From Agrococcus jenensis (lineage in GTDB: Bacteria > Actinomycetota > Actinomycetes > Actinomycetales > Microbacteriaceae): a DNA stretch of 64,000 nt. The stretch is from positions 1,550,001 through 1,614,000 of the forward strand of contig NZ_RKHJ01000001.1 of NCBI RefSeq assembly GCF_003752465.1. Direction: 5' to 3'. This document shows, piece by piece, positions 35,605 to 45,260 of the stretch; within the stretch, counting starts at the first letter, position 1, and the number at the start of each line of letters is the position of its first letter. Position numbers and translations under genes: made by a program. The notes below the pieces were generated by a model, which was given only the letters and a program-made list of their open reading frames with translations, was not told the DNA's origin and ran no database searches.

Positions 35605-35848
35605 GAGGACCCTTTCGACGATGGCCGAGGGCGCTGGAGGGTGCGCTCGCGGTCGCAAGCGAGTCTAGCGCGGCGCGGCACGAGGCGAGGGCTCGACGGG
35701 CTTCCGCCGGGGCCCCGCGCCGTGCCGATCCGGGCATCGTGACCCGGTCCGGGCCGCGGCGGGGCGTGATCCAACCACGCCTGCCCCGGCGCCCGCGAGC
35801 GACACGCTGTGATAAAATCAAGGTTCTGGCTATGACGAGGAGCATTCG

Positions 35849-36337
35849 ATGAACTTTGAGGTCGGAGAGACGGTCGTCTACCCCCACCACGGTGCCGCGA
35901 CGATCACCGAGGTCAAGGTCCGCAAGATCAAGGGCGTCGAGACCACCTACCTCAAGCTCAACGTCGCGCAGGGCGGCCTCACCATCGAGGTCCCCGCGCA
36001 GAACGTCGACATGGTGGGCGTTCGCGACGTCATCGGCGAGGAGGGCCTCGACCGCGTGTTCGAGGTGCTGCGGGCGGACTTCACCGAGGAGCCCACGAAC
36101 TGGGCGCGCCGCTACAAGGCGAACGTCGAGAAGCTGGCGTCGGGCGACGTCATCAAGGTGAGCGAGGTCGTGCGCGACCTGTCCCGCCGCGACCAGGACC
36201 GCGGCCTCTCGGCCGGCGAGAAGCGCATGCTCGCGAAGGCCCGGCAGATCCTGGTCTCCGAGCTGGCGCTCGCGGAGCACACCGACGAGGACGCGGCAGC
36301 CGCTCGCCTCGACGAGGCGCTCGCTCCCGCGGTCTGA
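35849..36337 (+). CDS. carD: RNA polymerase-binding transcription factor CarD
   Basis: A 162-residue CarD. The N-terminal RNA-polymerase-interacting Tudor-like domain starts [17 protein letters not shown]. The C-terminal helical domain includes [17 protein letters not shown], with the Trp that wedges the upstream edge of the -10 element. CarD stabilises open complexes at rRNA and many other promoters. TAAAAT (35813-35818) is a strong -10 upstream with no good -35. ispDF, cysS and rlmB follow, as in mycobacteria. Confidence 0.97.
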   Translation: MNFEVGETVVYPHHGAATITEVKVRKIKGVETTYLKLNVAQGGLTIEVPAQNVDMVGVRDVIGEEGLDRVFEVLRADFTEEPTNWARRYKANVEKLASGDVIKVSEVVRDLSRRDQDRGLSAGEKRMLAKARQILVSELALAEHTDEDAAAARLDEALAPAV

Positions 36338-36385
36338 CCAGCTCGAGGCGCACGCGTCCCACGCGCGCGCCTCATGCACCGAGCC

Positions 36386-36416
36386 GAGGCGCCCGATCCC
36401 CAAGGTCGGGCGCCTC
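36386..36416 (+). terminator. Hairpin terminator after carD
   Basis: GAGGCGCCCGA (36386-36396) pairs with TCGGGCGCCTC (36406-36416) over a 9-nt loop, followed by a pyrimidine-rich TCTC. Confidence 0.8.
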
Positions 36417-36463
36417 TCTCGTGCCCGGGGGGAGGGTGCGCGCGGTTGTCTAGGCTGAGGCGC

Positions 36464-37606
36464 GTGACCGACACCGCCCTCATCGTCGTCGCCGCGGGCA
36501 GCGGCACCCGGCTCGGCCGCGGCGTGCCCAAGGCCTTCGCGGAGGTGGCGGGCGCGCCGATCCTCGAGCATGCGCTCCGCGGCCTCGCCGCCATCGACGC
36601 CGCGCTCGTCGTGGTCGTCCCCGCGGGCCTCGAGGCGGATGCCGCGGTGATCGCCGCCCGCGCCGGCGTCACGGTGAGCGTCGTCGTGGGCGGCGAGACG
36701 CGCGCGGATTCCGTCGCCGCGGGCCTCGACGCCGCGCGCGATGCGCGCTGGGTGCTCGTGCACGACGCGGCGCGCGCGCTGACGCCCGCCGCGCAGGTCG
36801 AGCGCGTCATCGCGGCGCTGCGGGCCGGCGCATCCGCCGTCGTGCCGGTGCTGCCGGTCGTCGACACGATCCGCGCGGTCACGCCGGCGTCGCTCGCGGA
36901 GCCGGACGAGCTCGGCGCGATCGTCGACCGAGCGGGGCTGCGGGCGATGCAGACGCCGCAGGGCTTCGACGCTACGGTGCTGCGCCGCGCCTACGCCGAG
37001 GCGGATGCGCGCGTCGCGTCGACCGACGACGCCCAGCTCGTGCAGGCGCTCGGCCTCCCGGTGGCGGCCGTGCGCGGTGACGACCTCGCCTTCAAGATCA
37101 CGACCCCCGCCGACGCAGACCGCGCCGAGTCGCTGCTGGGGCCGGCGATCCGGGTGGGCGTCGGCGCCGACGTGCACGCCTTCGGCGGCGACGGCCCGCT
37201 GCGGCTCGCAGGCCTCGAGTGGGAGGGGCAGGGGCTCGAGGGCCACTCCGACGGCGACGCCGTGTGCCACGCGATCGTCGATGCCCTGCTCGGCGCCGCC
37301 GGCCTCGGCGACATCGGCGGGCTCGTGGGGGTCGACGACCCGCAGCACGCGGGCGCCCACGGCGAGGTCTTCGTGCGCGCCGCCGTCGCGCGGCTCGCGG
37401 AGCACGGCTGGCGGCCGGTGAACGTCGCGGTGCAGGTGCTCGGCGTGCGGCCGCGCATCGGCACCCGCCGCGACGAGGCGCAGGGCGCGCTCAGCGCGAT
37501 GGTCGGCGCACCCGTGAGCGTCTCGGGCACCACGACCGACGGGCTCGGCGCCCTCGGCCGCGGGGAGGGTGTGCAGGCGATCGCGACCGCGCTCATCCGC
37601 CGCTGA
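36464..37606 (+). CDS. ispDF: Bifunctional IspD-IspF isoprenoid enzyme
   Basis: A 380-residue fusion. Residues 1-225 are IspD ([16 protein letters not shown] nucleotide loop; [16 protein letters not shown]), which makes CDP-methylerythritol. Residues 228-380 are IspF ([11 protein letters not shown] with zinc-binding D-x-[20 protein letters not shown]), which cyclises the later intermediate. IspE is not nearby. Many actinobacteria keep ispD and ispF separate, so the fusion is a useful lineage trait. TAGGCT ends 7 nt before the GTG. Confidence 0.95.
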   Translation: MTDTALIVVAAGSGTRLGRGVPKAFAEVAGAPILEHALRGLAAIDAALVVVVPAGLEADAAVIAARAGVTVSVVVGGETRADSVAAGLDAARDARWVLVHDAARALTPAAQVERVIAALRAGASAVVPVLPVVDTIRAVTPASLAEPDELGAIVDRAGLRAMQTPQGFDATVLRRAYAEADARVASTDDAQLVQALGLPVAAVRGDDLAFKITTPADADRAESLLGPAIRVGVGADVHAFGGDGPLRLAGLEWEGQGLEGHSDGDAVCHAIVDALLGAAGLGDIGGLVGVDDPQHAGAHGEVFVRAAVARLAEHGWRPVNVAVQVLGVRPRIGTRRDEAQGALSAMVGAPVSVSGTTTDGLGALGRGEGVQAIATALIRR

Positions 37607-37654
37607 CCTGCGGCCGGCCCGGGCAGGCCGCCCCTCCCGCCGAACGGGACCCCG

Positions 37655-37696
37655 TCCACCCGACGGGACCCGGTGCGCCGGGTCCCGTCGGGTGGA
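37655..37696. terminator. 19-bp hairpin between ispDF and cysS
   Basis: A perfect 19-bp stem (37655-37673 with 37678-37696) capped by TGCG, with GACCC/GGGTC able to extend it beyond a small internal loop. It probably terminates ispDF and insulates cysS, which has its own -10 at 37723. Confidence 0.75.
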
Positions 37697-37736
37697 GCGG
37701 GTCCCGGTGCGCTGGACGCCAGTAGCCTTGGGGACC

Positions 37737-39146
37737 GTGACCGTGCGCATCTACGACTCCCGGCGGCAGGCCGTCGTCGACCTCCGGCCGCTCCGCGCGG
37801 GCGAGGTGTCGATGTACGTGTGCGGACCGACCGTGCAGTCGTCGCCGCACATCGGCCACGTGCGCAGCGCCGTCGCCTACGACCTCTGGCGCCGCTGGCT
37901 CGCGCACCGCGGCCTGCGCGTCACGTTCGTGCGCAACGTCACCGACATCGACGACAAGGTGCTCGTCAACGCGGTCGACGAGCCGTGGTGGGCGCTCGCC
38001 TACCGGATCGAGCTCGAGTTCACGGCGGCCTACCGCGCCGTCGGCGTGCTCGCGCCGACGTACGAGCCGCGCGCGACGGCATCCGTGCCCGGCATGCACG
38101 AGCTCATCCAGCTGCTCATCGGGCGCGGGCACGCGTATCCCGCGCTCGACGGCTCGGCCGACGTCTACTTCGACGTGCGCTCGTGGGGCGAGTACGGCGC
38201 GCTCACGCGCCAGTCGATCGACAAGATGGAGCCGGCCGCCGACGCCGACCCGCGCGGCAAGCGCGACCCGCGCGACTTCGCGCTCTGGAAGGCGTCGAAG
38301 CCCGAGGAGCCCGCCTCCGCATCGTGGGCCTCGCCGTGGGGCGACGGCCGTCCCGGCTGGCACATCGAGTGCTCGGCCATGGCGCGCCGCTACCTCGGCG
38401 ACAGCTTCGACATCCACGGCGGCGGGCTCGACCTGCGGTTCCCGCACCACGAGAACGAGCTCGCCCAGTCGACGGCCGCGGGCCTCGGCTTCGCCAGCGT
38501 GTGGAGCCACAACGGGCTCGTCAACGTCGACGGCGAGAAGATGTCGAAGTCGCTCGGCAACTCCATCTTCGCCGCCGACCTGCTCGCGTCGGTGCGCCCG
38601 ATCGTCGCGCGCTACTTCCTGGTCGCCCCGCACTACCGCTCGACCATCGACCTGCGCACCGCCGCCGGCAGCCTCGAGGGTGGCTCGCTCGCCGAGGCGG
38701 AGGCGGCGTTCGGCCGCATCGAGTGGATGCTCGAGCGCGCCGCACGCGTCGGCGAGCTGCCCGAGTCGGCGGTGCCGGATGCGTTCGGCGCGGCCATGGA
38801 CGACGACCTCTCGACCCCGCAGGCCGTCGCCGTGCTGCACGACACCACCCGCGCGGCGAACGCCGCGCTCGACGCCGGCGACGACGCCGCGGCGCTCGCG
38901 CGGGCCGGCGAGGCGCTCGCGATGCTGCGGGTGCTGGGGCTCGATCCTGCCGACAAGGCGTGGCAGGCTGTACCCTCGGCCGAGAGCCATGCGCTGTCGA
39001 GCCTCGTCGAGACGCTCCTCGCGGAGCGCCGCGAGGCTCGCGCGAACAAGGACTTCGCCGCATCCGACCGCATCCGCGACACGCTCGCGGCCGCCGGCAT
39101 CCTCGTCGAGGACGGCAAGCACACGACCACCTGGAGCACCTCATGA
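37737..39146 (+). CDS. cysS: Cysteinyl-tRNA synthetase
   Basis: A 469-residue class I synthetase. The zinc Cys C29 (MYVCGPTVQ), the HIGH motif (38-41), the HIECSAMA and [14 protein letters not shown] zinc-site blocks and the KMSKS motif (268-272) are all present; the C-terminal anticodon-binding helices follow. TAGCCT lies 8 nt before GTG 37737; the GTG two codons later is also possible. The stop overlaps the rlmB ATG by 4 nt. Confidence 0.97.
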   Translation: MTVRIYDSRRQAVVDLRPLRAGEVSMYVCGPTVQSSPHIGHVRSAVAYDLWRRWLAHRGLRVTFVRNVTDIDDKVLVNAVDEPWWALAYRIELEFTAAYRAVGVLAPTYEPRATASVPGMHELIQLLIGRGHAYPALDGSADVYFDVRSWGEYGALTRQSIDKMEPAADADPRGKRDPRDFALWKASKPEEPASASWASPWGDGRPGWHIECSAMARRYLGDSFDIHGGGLDLRFPHHENELAQSTAAGLGFASVWSHNGLVNVDGEKMSKSLGNSIFAADLLASVRPIVARYFLVAPHYRSTIDLRTAAGSLEGGSLAEAEAAFGRIEWMLERAARVGELPESAVPDAFGAAMDDDLSTPQAVAVLHDTTRAANAALDAGDDAAALARAGEALAMLRVLGLDPADKAWQAVPSAESHALSSLVETLLAERREARANKDFAASDRIRDTLAAAGILVEDGKHTTTWSTS

Positions 39147-40114
39147 CGAAGCCGCAGCGATCGCCGCGGAAGAAGGGCCCCTCCAAGGGCACCGGCGGCC
39201 TCGGCCGTAGGGCGCTCGAGGGCAAGGGCCCCACCCCGAAGGCAGAGGACCGATCCTGGCACCCCGCCGGCAAGCGGAAGGCGTCGCGCGAGCGCTTCGA
39301 GGCCGCCTCCGCGAAGGGCCGCCCCGCGCAGCCGCCGCGGCACCGCAAGCCGTCGTCCGCGAAGGACGACTCCGAGATGGTGACCGGCCGCAACTCGGTG
39401 CTCGAGGCGCTCCGCGCCAAGATCCCCGCGACCTCGCTCATCCTCGCCTCGCGGCTCGAGATGGACGACCGCGTCAAGGAGATCCTGTCGATCGCCACGA
39501 AGCGCGGCGTGCCCGTGCTCGAGGTGATGCGACCGGAGCTCGACCGCATCTCCGGCCACGACGCCGTGCACCAGGGCGTCGCGCTCAAGGTGCCGCCGTA
39601 CCAGTACGCGCACCCCGTCGACCTGCTCGAGCAGGTGCTCGACCGGCACCAGACGCCGCTCTTCGTCGCGCTCGACGGCATCACCGACCCGCGCAACCTC
39701 GGTGCGATCATCCGCTCGGCCGGCGCGTTCGGCGCGCAGGGCGTCATCGTGCCGCAGCGCCGCTCGGTCGGCGTGACGGCGAGCGCCTGGAAGACGAGCG
39801 CGGGCGCCGCGGCGCGCGTGCCGGTCGCGATGGCCTCGAACCTGACCGCGACGCTCAAGGAGCTGAAGTCGCAGGGATGCTTCGTCATCGGACTGGACGG
39901 CGACGGCGACGTGTCGCTCCACGAGCTCGAGCTCGCTGCAGGGCCGCTCGTGATCGTGGTGGGCAGCGAGGGCAAGGGGCTCTCGCGCCTCGTCGCCGAG
40001 ACGTGCGACGCGATCGTCTCGATCCCGATCGGCGCGGCGACCGAGTCGCTGAACGCCGGCATCGCGGCGTCGATCACGCTCTACGAGGTCGCGAAGCTGC
40101 GCGGCTCCCGCTGA
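39143..40114 (+). CDS. rlmB: SpoU-family 23S rRNA 2'-O-methyltransferase (RlmB-like)
   Basis: A 323-residue enzyme. A basic, disordered N-terminal extension of about 75 residues precedes the substrate-binding domain ([13 protein letters not shown]) and the SPOUT knot: [31 protein letters not shown] and [19 protein letters not shown], the three SpoU motifs. It is expected to methylate a ribose in 23S rRNA (G2251 in E. coli). It is translationally coupled to cysS. Confidence 0.93.
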   Translation: MTKPQRSPRKKGPSKGTGGLGRRALEGKGPTPKAEDRSWHPAGKRKASRERFEAASAKGRPAQPPRHRKPSSAKDDSEMVTGRNSVLEALRAKIPATSLILASRLEMDDRVKEILSIATKRGVPVLEVMRPELDRISGHDAVHQGVALKVPPYQYAHPVDLLEQVLDRHQTPLFVALDGITDPRNLGAIIRSAGAFGAQGVIVPQRRSVGVTASAWKTSAGAAARVPVAMASNLTATLKELKSQGCFVIGLDGDGDVSLHELELAAGPLVIVVGSEGKGLSRLVAETCDAIVSIPIGAATESLNAGIAASITLYEVAKLRGSR

Positions 40115-40126
40115 CGCAGCCATGCT

Positions 40127-40230
40127 GATCGAGTAGCAGCCGGCGGAGCCGGCCGCGTATCGAGATCAATGGACGGTGGGCGGGGCTGTCGTCTCGATAC
40201 GCGCGCCTTCGGCGTGCTACTCGACGAGCG
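40127..40230. repeat. Inverted pair of REP-like palindromic elements (copy 1)
   Basis: The left unit 40127-40167 begins GATCGAGTAGCAGCCGG and ends CGCGTATCGAGATC. The right unit 40191-40230 is its inverted counterpart, GTCTCGATACGCGCG...GTGCTACTCGACGAGCG. Each unit has its own small internal hairpin. The same arrangement occurs at 50682-50830. Confidence 0.75.
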
Positions 40231-40263
40231 GGAGGGTGAGCTCCTCGACGAGCGATTGGGCGC

Positions 40264-41580
40264 TCAGACCTTATCGCGCCAGTCGGGGTCGTCGTCCTCG
40301 TCCTCGAGCAGGATCGCGCCGGTCTCGATCGGCACGACCGAGATCGCCGTCGTGACGGGCACGCCGAGCAGCGCCGCCTCGTCGCGGCGGAAGGAGAGCT
40401 GCGTCTCGATGTAGCTGGTCGCCGCCTCCTCGAGCGGCACCTCGCACTGGCGCTGCTCCGACAGGTACCAGCGGTGCTCGAGCACCTCGTGGAAGACCTC
40501 AGGGCCCTCGAGCTTGCCGCGCAGCTCGAGCGGTACCGACTCGACGATCGGCGCGAAGACCCGCTCGAACCACTCGTTCGCGAGCGCCTCGTCGCCGACG
40601 GTCGGGCGCAGGTCGTGCTGCAGCGCCACGTACTGGTCGAGGTCGTTGAGCATCCGTCGCGCCTGGTTCTCCTCGGCGTCGATGCCGGTGAGGCCCTGCA
40701 GCCGGCGGTGGTGGTGCCCGGGGTCGACGACCTTGGGCTGGATGTTCACGGTCGTGCCGCCGTCGCCGGTGCGGATCGCGAGCTCCTCGATGTCGTAGCC
40801 GAGCGCGTTGAGCCGCTCGATGCGCGCGCTGATGCGCCAGCGCTCGGACGCGTCGATCACCTCGTCGCTCATGAGCTCGTGCCAGAGCGACCGGTACTGC
40901 TCGACGATCGAGGCCGCGACCGCGACCGGGTCGATCGACTCGTCGAGCCGTCCGCCGGCGGCAAGGTCGAGCAGCTCGCCGGCGATGTTCACGCGCGCGA
41001 CCTCGAGGTCGTCCTCGCGGCGGCCGGTCGAGAGCCCGCTCGGCTCGAGCGTGCCGGTCTCGGCGTCGACGAGGTAGGCGGCGAAGGCACCCGCGTCGCG
41101 CCGGAAGAGCGTGTTCGACAGCGACACGTCACCCCAGTAGAAGCCCACGAGGTGCAGCCGCACGAGCAGGCCGGCGAGCGCGTCGACGAGCCGCTGGGCG
41201 GTGTCGCGCTTCATCGACGACGAGTAGAGCGCGCGGTAGGGGAGCGAGAAGCGCAGGTGCCGGGTGACGAGCACCGAGTCGAGCTCCTCCCCGTCGGCGC
41301 CGGTGCGGCCCGAGATGACCGCGAGCGGCTCCACGCACGGCACGTCGAGGCGCTGCAGCCGCCGCAGCATCGAGTACTCGCGGGAGGCCATCTCCTCGGT
41401 CGTCTCCTTGATGGCGACGACGCGGCCGCCGAGCCGCGCGAACCGCACGAGGTGCCGAGAGATGCCCTTGGGCAGCTGGACGACGTCCTCCTCGGTCCAC
41501 TCCTCGAGCGGCACCTCCCAGGGCAGGTCGAGCAGGGTCGCATCCATCACCGCGGAGGTGATGCGCAGATCGGAGCGCAT
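40264..41580 (-). CDS. DUF4032 protein with kinase-like N-terminal region
   Basis: A 438-residue cytoplasmic protein. The N-terminal half looks like a lipopolysaccharide-kinase/protein-kinase fold: VVAIKETTEEMASREY (a Lys-Glu pair), SVLVTRHL, and FYWGDVSLSNTLF (catalytic-loop-like D and N) followed by AYLVDAETGT. The C-terminal half with VNIQPKVVDPGHHHRRLQ matches actinobacterial DUF4032. The substrate is unknown. TAGCAT ends 6 nt before the ATG. It is convergent with rlmB across the REP-like pair. Confidence 0.85.
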   Translation of the reverse strand: MRSDLRITSAVMDATLLDLPWEVPLEEWTEEDVVQLPKGISRHLVRFARLGGRVVAIKETTEEMASREYSMLRRLQRLDVPCVEPLAVISGRTGADGEELDSVLVTRHLRFSLPYRALYSSSMKRDTAQRLVDALAGLLVRLHLVGFYWGDVSLSNTLFRRDAGAFAAYLVDAETGTLEPSGLSTGRREDDLEVARVNIAGELLDLAAGGRLDESIDPVAVAASIVEQYRSLWHELMSDEVIDASERWRISARIERLNALGYDIEELAIRTGDGGTTVNIQPKVVDPGHHHRRLQGLTGIDAEENQARRMLNDLDQYVALQHDLRPTVGDEALANEWFERVFAPIVESVPLELRGKLEGPEVFHEVLEHRWYLSEQRQCEVPLEEAATSYIETQLSFRRDEAALLGVPVTTAISVVPIETGAILLEDEDDDPDWRDKV

Positions 41581-41598
41581 GTCGCCATGCTAGGCCGA

Positions 41599-41625
41599 AG
41601 GGCCCCCGCCGTCAGCGGGGGCCCT
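41599..41625. terminator. Terminator after msiK
   Basis: An 11-bp perfect stem, AGGGCCCCCGC (41599-41609), loop CGTCA, GCGGGGGCCCT (41615-41625). Confidence 0.75.
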
Positions 41626-41648
41626 CCGGATGCTGCTGCTGCGTCGCC

Positions 41649-42722
41649 TCAGAGGCGCAGGCCCGACTCGTTGTCGAACAGGTGCAGGTGCGACGGGTCC
41701 GGCGTGATGTAGACCGTGTCGCCGAGCGACGCGTGCGTGCGGCCGTCGACGCGCGCGACGATGTCGACGCGCTTGCCCTCGACGTCCGCGTGGCCGTAGA
41801 GGTAGCCGTCGGCGCCGAGCTCCTCGACGAGGTCGACGAGCACGGGCAGGCCGTCGCCCTGCTCGGCGACCGAGATGTCCTCGGGCCGGACGCCGACCAC
41901 GAGGCCGCCCTTCGCCGACGCGAGCTGCTCGCGGGGGATCGGGGTGAGGTGCTGGCCGAAGTGCACGCCCTGGTCGCTCGTCTGCAGCTGCATGAGGTTC
42001 ATGGCGGGGCTGCCGATGAAGCCGGCGACGAAGACGTTGGCCGGGTTCGCGTACAGGTCGCGGGGGGTGCCGACCTGCTGCAGGATGCCGTCCTTGAGCA
42101 CCGCGATGCGGTCGCCCATCGTGAGGGCCTCGGTCTGGTCGTGCGTGACGTAGACCGTGGTGACGCCGAGGCGGCGCTGCAGCGACGCGATCTGCGTGCG
42201 CGTCTGCACGCGCAGCTTGGCGTCGAGGTTGGAGAGCGGCTCGTCCATGAGGAACACCTGCGGCTGGCGCACGATCGCGCGGCCCATCGCGACGCGCTGG
42301 CGCTGACCGCCCGAGAGCGCCTTCGGCTTGCGGCCGAGGTAGGGCTCGAGGTCGAGCAGCTTCGCGGCCTCCTCGACGCGCTTCGCGCGCTCCTCCTTGG
42401 CGATGCCGGCGATCTTGAGCGCGAAGCCCATGTTCTCGGCCACCGTCATGTGGGGGTAGAGCGCGTAGTTCTGGAACACCATCGCGATGTCGCGGTCCTT
42501 CGGCGGCATGTCGGTGACGTCGCGGTCGCCGATCATGATCTTGCCGTCGTTGACCTCTTCGAGGCCCGCGAGCATGCGCAGGGTGGTGGACTTGCCGCAG
42601 CCGGAGGGGCCGACGAGGACGAGGAACTCGCCGTCGGCGATCTCCAGGTCGATCGAGTCGACCGCGGGCTTCGTGCTCCCCGGGTAGAGACGGGTTGCCT
42701 TGTCGAACGTCACAGACGCCAT
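41649..42722 (-). CDS. msiK: Multiple-sugar ABC transporter ATPase (MsiK/UgpC-type)
   Basis: A 357-residue ATPase. Walker A GPSGCGKS (38-45), signature LSGGQRQR, Walker B VFLMDEPLSNLDA and the switch His in YVTHDQTEA are intact. A C-terminal TOBE/OB region from about residue 240 (VGVRPEDISV) is that of MalK/UgpC. It is monocistronic and far from any permease, as in actinobacteria where one MsiK energises many CUT1 importers; the permeases at 1220-3210 lack their own ATPase. AGGAAG precedes the ATG. Confidence 0.93.
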   Translation of the reverse strand: MASVTFDKATRLYPGSTKPAVDSIDLEIADGEFLVLVGPSGCGKSTTLRMLAGLEEVNDGKIMIGDRDVTDMPPKDRDIAMVFQNYALYPHMTVAENMGFALKIAGIAKEERAKRVEEAAKLLDLEPYLGRKPKALSGGQRQRVAMGRAIVRQPQVFLMDEPLSNLDAKLRVQTRTQIASLQRRLGVTTVYVTHDQTEALTMGDRIAVLKDGILQQVGTPRDLYANPANVFVAGFIGSPAMNLMQLQTSDQGVHFGQHLTPIPREQLASAKGGLVVGVRPEDISVAEQGDGLPVLVDLVEELGADGYLYGHADVEGKRVDIVARVDGRTHASLGDTVYITPDPSHLHLFDNESGLRL

Positions 42723-42738
42723 GGTCGTCTTCCTTCCA

Positions 42739-42819
42739 CCGGCAGGTACGTGCCGGACGATCCGTAGTGGTCGGTACGGGCAGCACTGCCCGCGGGGACA
42801 TCCTGGCACGGGAAGTGCC
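42739..42819 (-). promoter_or_regulatory. Structured leader region upstream of msiK
   Basis: Three hairpins lie in the leader: CCGGCA/TGCCGG (42739-42756) just before the ribosome binding site, GGGC-AGCACT-GCCC (about 42778-42791), and GGCAC-GGGAA-GTGCC (42805-42819). An 'msiK RNA motif' is described for actinobacterial msiK leaders; whether this is it needs a covariance-model search. Confidence 0.45.
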
Positions 42820-42887
42820 CGGTACCCTAGGAACTGGCGTGTGCTCTCAGCGCGCCACCGGATCCCGGTCGAGCAGGACAGGAACGC

Positions 42888-43805
42888 ATGAGCGACAAGC
42901 TGACGAAGAACGAGCGCCGAGCGCAGGCGCGCGAGCAGGCACGCGCGATGCAGGAGCAGCGGCGTCGCCGCGAGCGGATGCGCCGCGGCCTGACGATCGG
43001 CGGCATCATCCTCGCGGCCGTCGCGATCGTCGCGATCGTCGCGGTCGTGATCGTGAACAGCATCCGTCCCGCCGGCCCCGGCCCCCAGAACATGGCGAGC
43101 AACGGCATCATCGTCGGGCAGGACCTCGTCGCCGAGCGCACCCCCGCGACGCCCGCCGAGGGTGAGCCGACGCCCACCGAGCCGCGCCAGGACATCATCC
43201 AGATCGAGATCTACCAGGACTACATGTGCCCCGTGTGCGGCGCCTTCGACGAGGCCAACCGCGCCACGCTCGAGCAGCTGCTGAACACCGGCGCCGCGAC
43301 CGTCGAGGTGCACCCGATCGCGATCCTCGACCGGCTCTCGCTCGGCACGAAGTTCTCCACGCGCTCCGCGTCCGCGGCCGCCTGCGTCGCCGAGTTCGCC
43401 CCCGACCAGTTCTGGGCCTTCAACTCCGCGATGTACGACAACCAGCCGGCCGAGCAGACCGCCGGCCTCACGAACGACGAGATCGTCGGCATCGCCGAGG
43501 GCGCGGGCATCGACCCGTCGACCGGCGTCGCCGACTGCATCCGCGAGGGCCGCTTCATGAGCTGGGCCGAGGACGCGACGATCCGTGCCGGTTCGCAGCC
43601 GCTGCCCGGCACCGACGGCGTCGTCGCCGACCGCACCCCGACGGTGCTCGTCAACGGCCAGAAGTACGAGGGCGCTCCCGGCGACGCCGCCGGCTTCCAG
43701 GCGTTCGTCACGGCCACCGCCGGCCAGCTGACCGGTGAGTCCGAGACGCCGGAGGCCACGGAGACGCCCGCGCCGTCGGAGACGCCCGCGCCGAGCGAGG
43801 GCTGA
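42888..43805 (+). CDS. Membrane-anchored DsbA-like thioredoxin-fold protein
   Basis: A 305-residue protein. A highly charged cytoplasmic N-terminus (about 35 residues), one membrane helix, a Pro/Thr linker and an external thioredoxin fold with C114-P-V-C117 (YQDYMCPVCGAF), then the cis-Pro loop in DRTPTVLVNG. A Thr/Pro/Glu tail ends the protein. It is expected to form or shuffle disulfides in exported proteins. The stop overlaps the start of a second thioredoxin-like gene by 1 nt. Confidence 0.88.
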   Translation: MSDKLTKNERRAQAREQARAMQEQRRRRERMRRGLTIGGIILAAVAIVAIVAVVIVNSIRPAGPGPQNMASNGIIVGQDLVAERTPATPAEGEPTPTEPRQDIIQIEIYQDYMCPVCGAFDEANRATLEQLLNTGAATVEVHPIAILDRLSLGTKFSTRSASAAACVAEFAPDQFWAFNSAMYDNQPAEQTAGLTNDEIVGIAEGAGIDPSTGVADCIREGRFMSWAEDATIRAGSQPLPGTDGVVADRTPTVLVNGQKYEGAPGDAAGFQAFVTATAGQLTGESETPEATETPAPSETPAPSEG

Positions 43806-44797
43806 TGCGCCGGCGCGCCTGGCCGGCAGGGCTCGCGATCGCCGCGATCGCCCTGCTGGCCGGGTGCGCCGCCACCCCGCCCGCCCCGATCACCACGATC
43901 GGCGAGCTGGGTGCCGCCTACCTCGAGGCTGGCGGCGAGTGCAGCGACCTCGTCGAGCAGTACCGCGCGACCGAGACGGATCCGGTGGTCGCCGCGTGCG
44001 GCACCGACACCGAGCTCGTGCTCGCCGCCGACGCCGACGAGGCGCAGGCGATCGCGACCGAGCGGCAGCTGCAGGAGCAGACCGTGCTCGTCGCCGATCG
44101 CTGGGTCATCCGCGACCCGGCGCTCGAGACCATCCAGCAGGCGCTCGGCGGCCAGATCGTGCGGCTCGCACCCGCCGACGGCCCGGCGAACATGGCCGAC
44201 GCCATCGCCTTCGATGCCGACGGCGTCGTCGAGGCCGAACCGGTGCCCGCCGAGGGCCAGCCCGCGGCCGTCGAGCCGCCGTCCGGCATCCACGACATCC
44301 TCGTCGTCGTCGACCCGCACTGCGAGTACTGCGCACGGGCGCTCACGGCGAGCGGCGAGGAGCTCGAGCGGCTCGCGGACGACGGGGAGGCGCGCGTCGC
44401 CTACCTGCCGGTGTCGCTCGGCGACGAGATCGCCAACGGCTACGCGTCGACGCTCGGCGCGAACGCGCTCGCGTGCGTCGCCGACAGCGCCCCCGACGCC
44501 TACCGGCCCTTCCAGAGCGCGCTGCTCGAGCACCTGCAGACGACGCGCTTCGATGCCGCCGAGGTGACGGCGCTCGCCGCCGAGCAGGGCGCGGAGGTCG
44601 GCGACTGCATCGCGTCGGCGCCGTTCGCGTGGTGGGTGCGGCAGGCGACGGTGCGCGCGATCGAGGAGCCGCTGCAGGGCGTCGAGCCGCTGCGCGGCGT
44701 GCCGACGATCCTCGTCGACGGCGTCACCTTCGCGGGCGACGTGAGCGATCCGGCCGCCCTGGCGGCGTTCGTCGCGGCGCAGGCGCCGCGCTCCTAG
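43805..44797 (+). CDS. Thioredoxin-fold lipoprotein
   Basis: A 330-residue lipoprotein with lipobox LLAGC. A 140-residue N-terminal part without known features is followed by a thioredoxin-like domain with C173-E-Y-C176 (VVDPHCEYCARAL) and a cis-Pro-like GVPTILVDGVTF. It overlaps the preceding DsbA-like gene by 1 nt, so the two probably work as a pair in extracytoplasmic thiol chemistry; the C-E-Y-C centre differs from the partner's C-P-V-C. Confidence 0.82.
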   Translation: MRRRAWPAGLAIAAIALLAGCAATPPAPITTIGELGAAYLEAGGECSDLVEQYRATETDPVVAACGTDTELVLAADADEAQAIATERQLQEQTVLVADRWVIRDPALETIQQALGGQIVRLAPADGPANMADAIAFDADGVVEAEPVPAEGQPAAVEPPSGIHDILVVVDPHCEYCARALTASGEELERLADDGEARVAYLPVSLGDEIANGYASTLGANALACVADSAPDAYRPFQSALLEHLQTTRFDAAEVTALAAEQGAEVGDCIASAPFAWWVRQATVRAIEEPLQGVEPLRGVPTILVDGVTFAGDVSDPAALAAFVAAQAPRS

Positions 44798-44833
44798 TCC
44801 CGACCGCGCGCCTGCCGCTTGCTAGCCTCCAGC

Positions 44834-45214
44834 ATGCAGATCTCCGTCGGCTCCTGGCTGATCATCGACGCCGCGCTCGACAACGCCATCGCGGTCGCGC
44901 TCCAGTCGGACGGCGACGACGCGATGGTGGCGCATGCGCGAGCGCTGCGCGAGCGCGGCTGGGCGGCCGGCGAGGCGCATGCGCAGCACGACGAGGGACC
45001 GGTCGGCTGGCCGCCGCGATCGGCCAGCCTCGACATCGAGGCGACCGCCGCCGACCTCGACTTCCTGCGCGCGCAGGTCGACGCCGCGATCGAGGTGACG
45101 GAGGGCCTCCTCGACGACGATCGGCTCCATCCGCAGGCGCGCGCCGAGCAGGAGCTCAGCCGCGCGCTCGCCGAGCGGACGCGGGAGGAGCTCGCCGCCG
45201 TCGCTAGGGCCTGA
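44834..45214 (+). CDS. Hypothetical protein (126 residues)
   Basis: A small acidic, helical, probably cytoplasmic protein beginning MQISVGSWLIIDAALDNAIA. No motif is recognised. TAGCCT ends 5 nt before the ATG at 44834, which fits leaderless expression and argues against the TTG at 44819. It converges on another hypothetical gene. Confidence 0.65.
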   Translation: MQISVGSWLIIDAALDNAIAVALQSDGDDAMVAHARALRERGWAAGEAHAQHDEGPVGWPPRSASLDIEATAADLDFLRAQVDAAIEVTEGLLDDDRLHPQARAEQELSRALAERTREELAAVARA

Positions 45215-45260
45215 ACGAGCGCGTCGCGGGTGACCGCCGCGGGTGCCGTCGAGGGACGGC

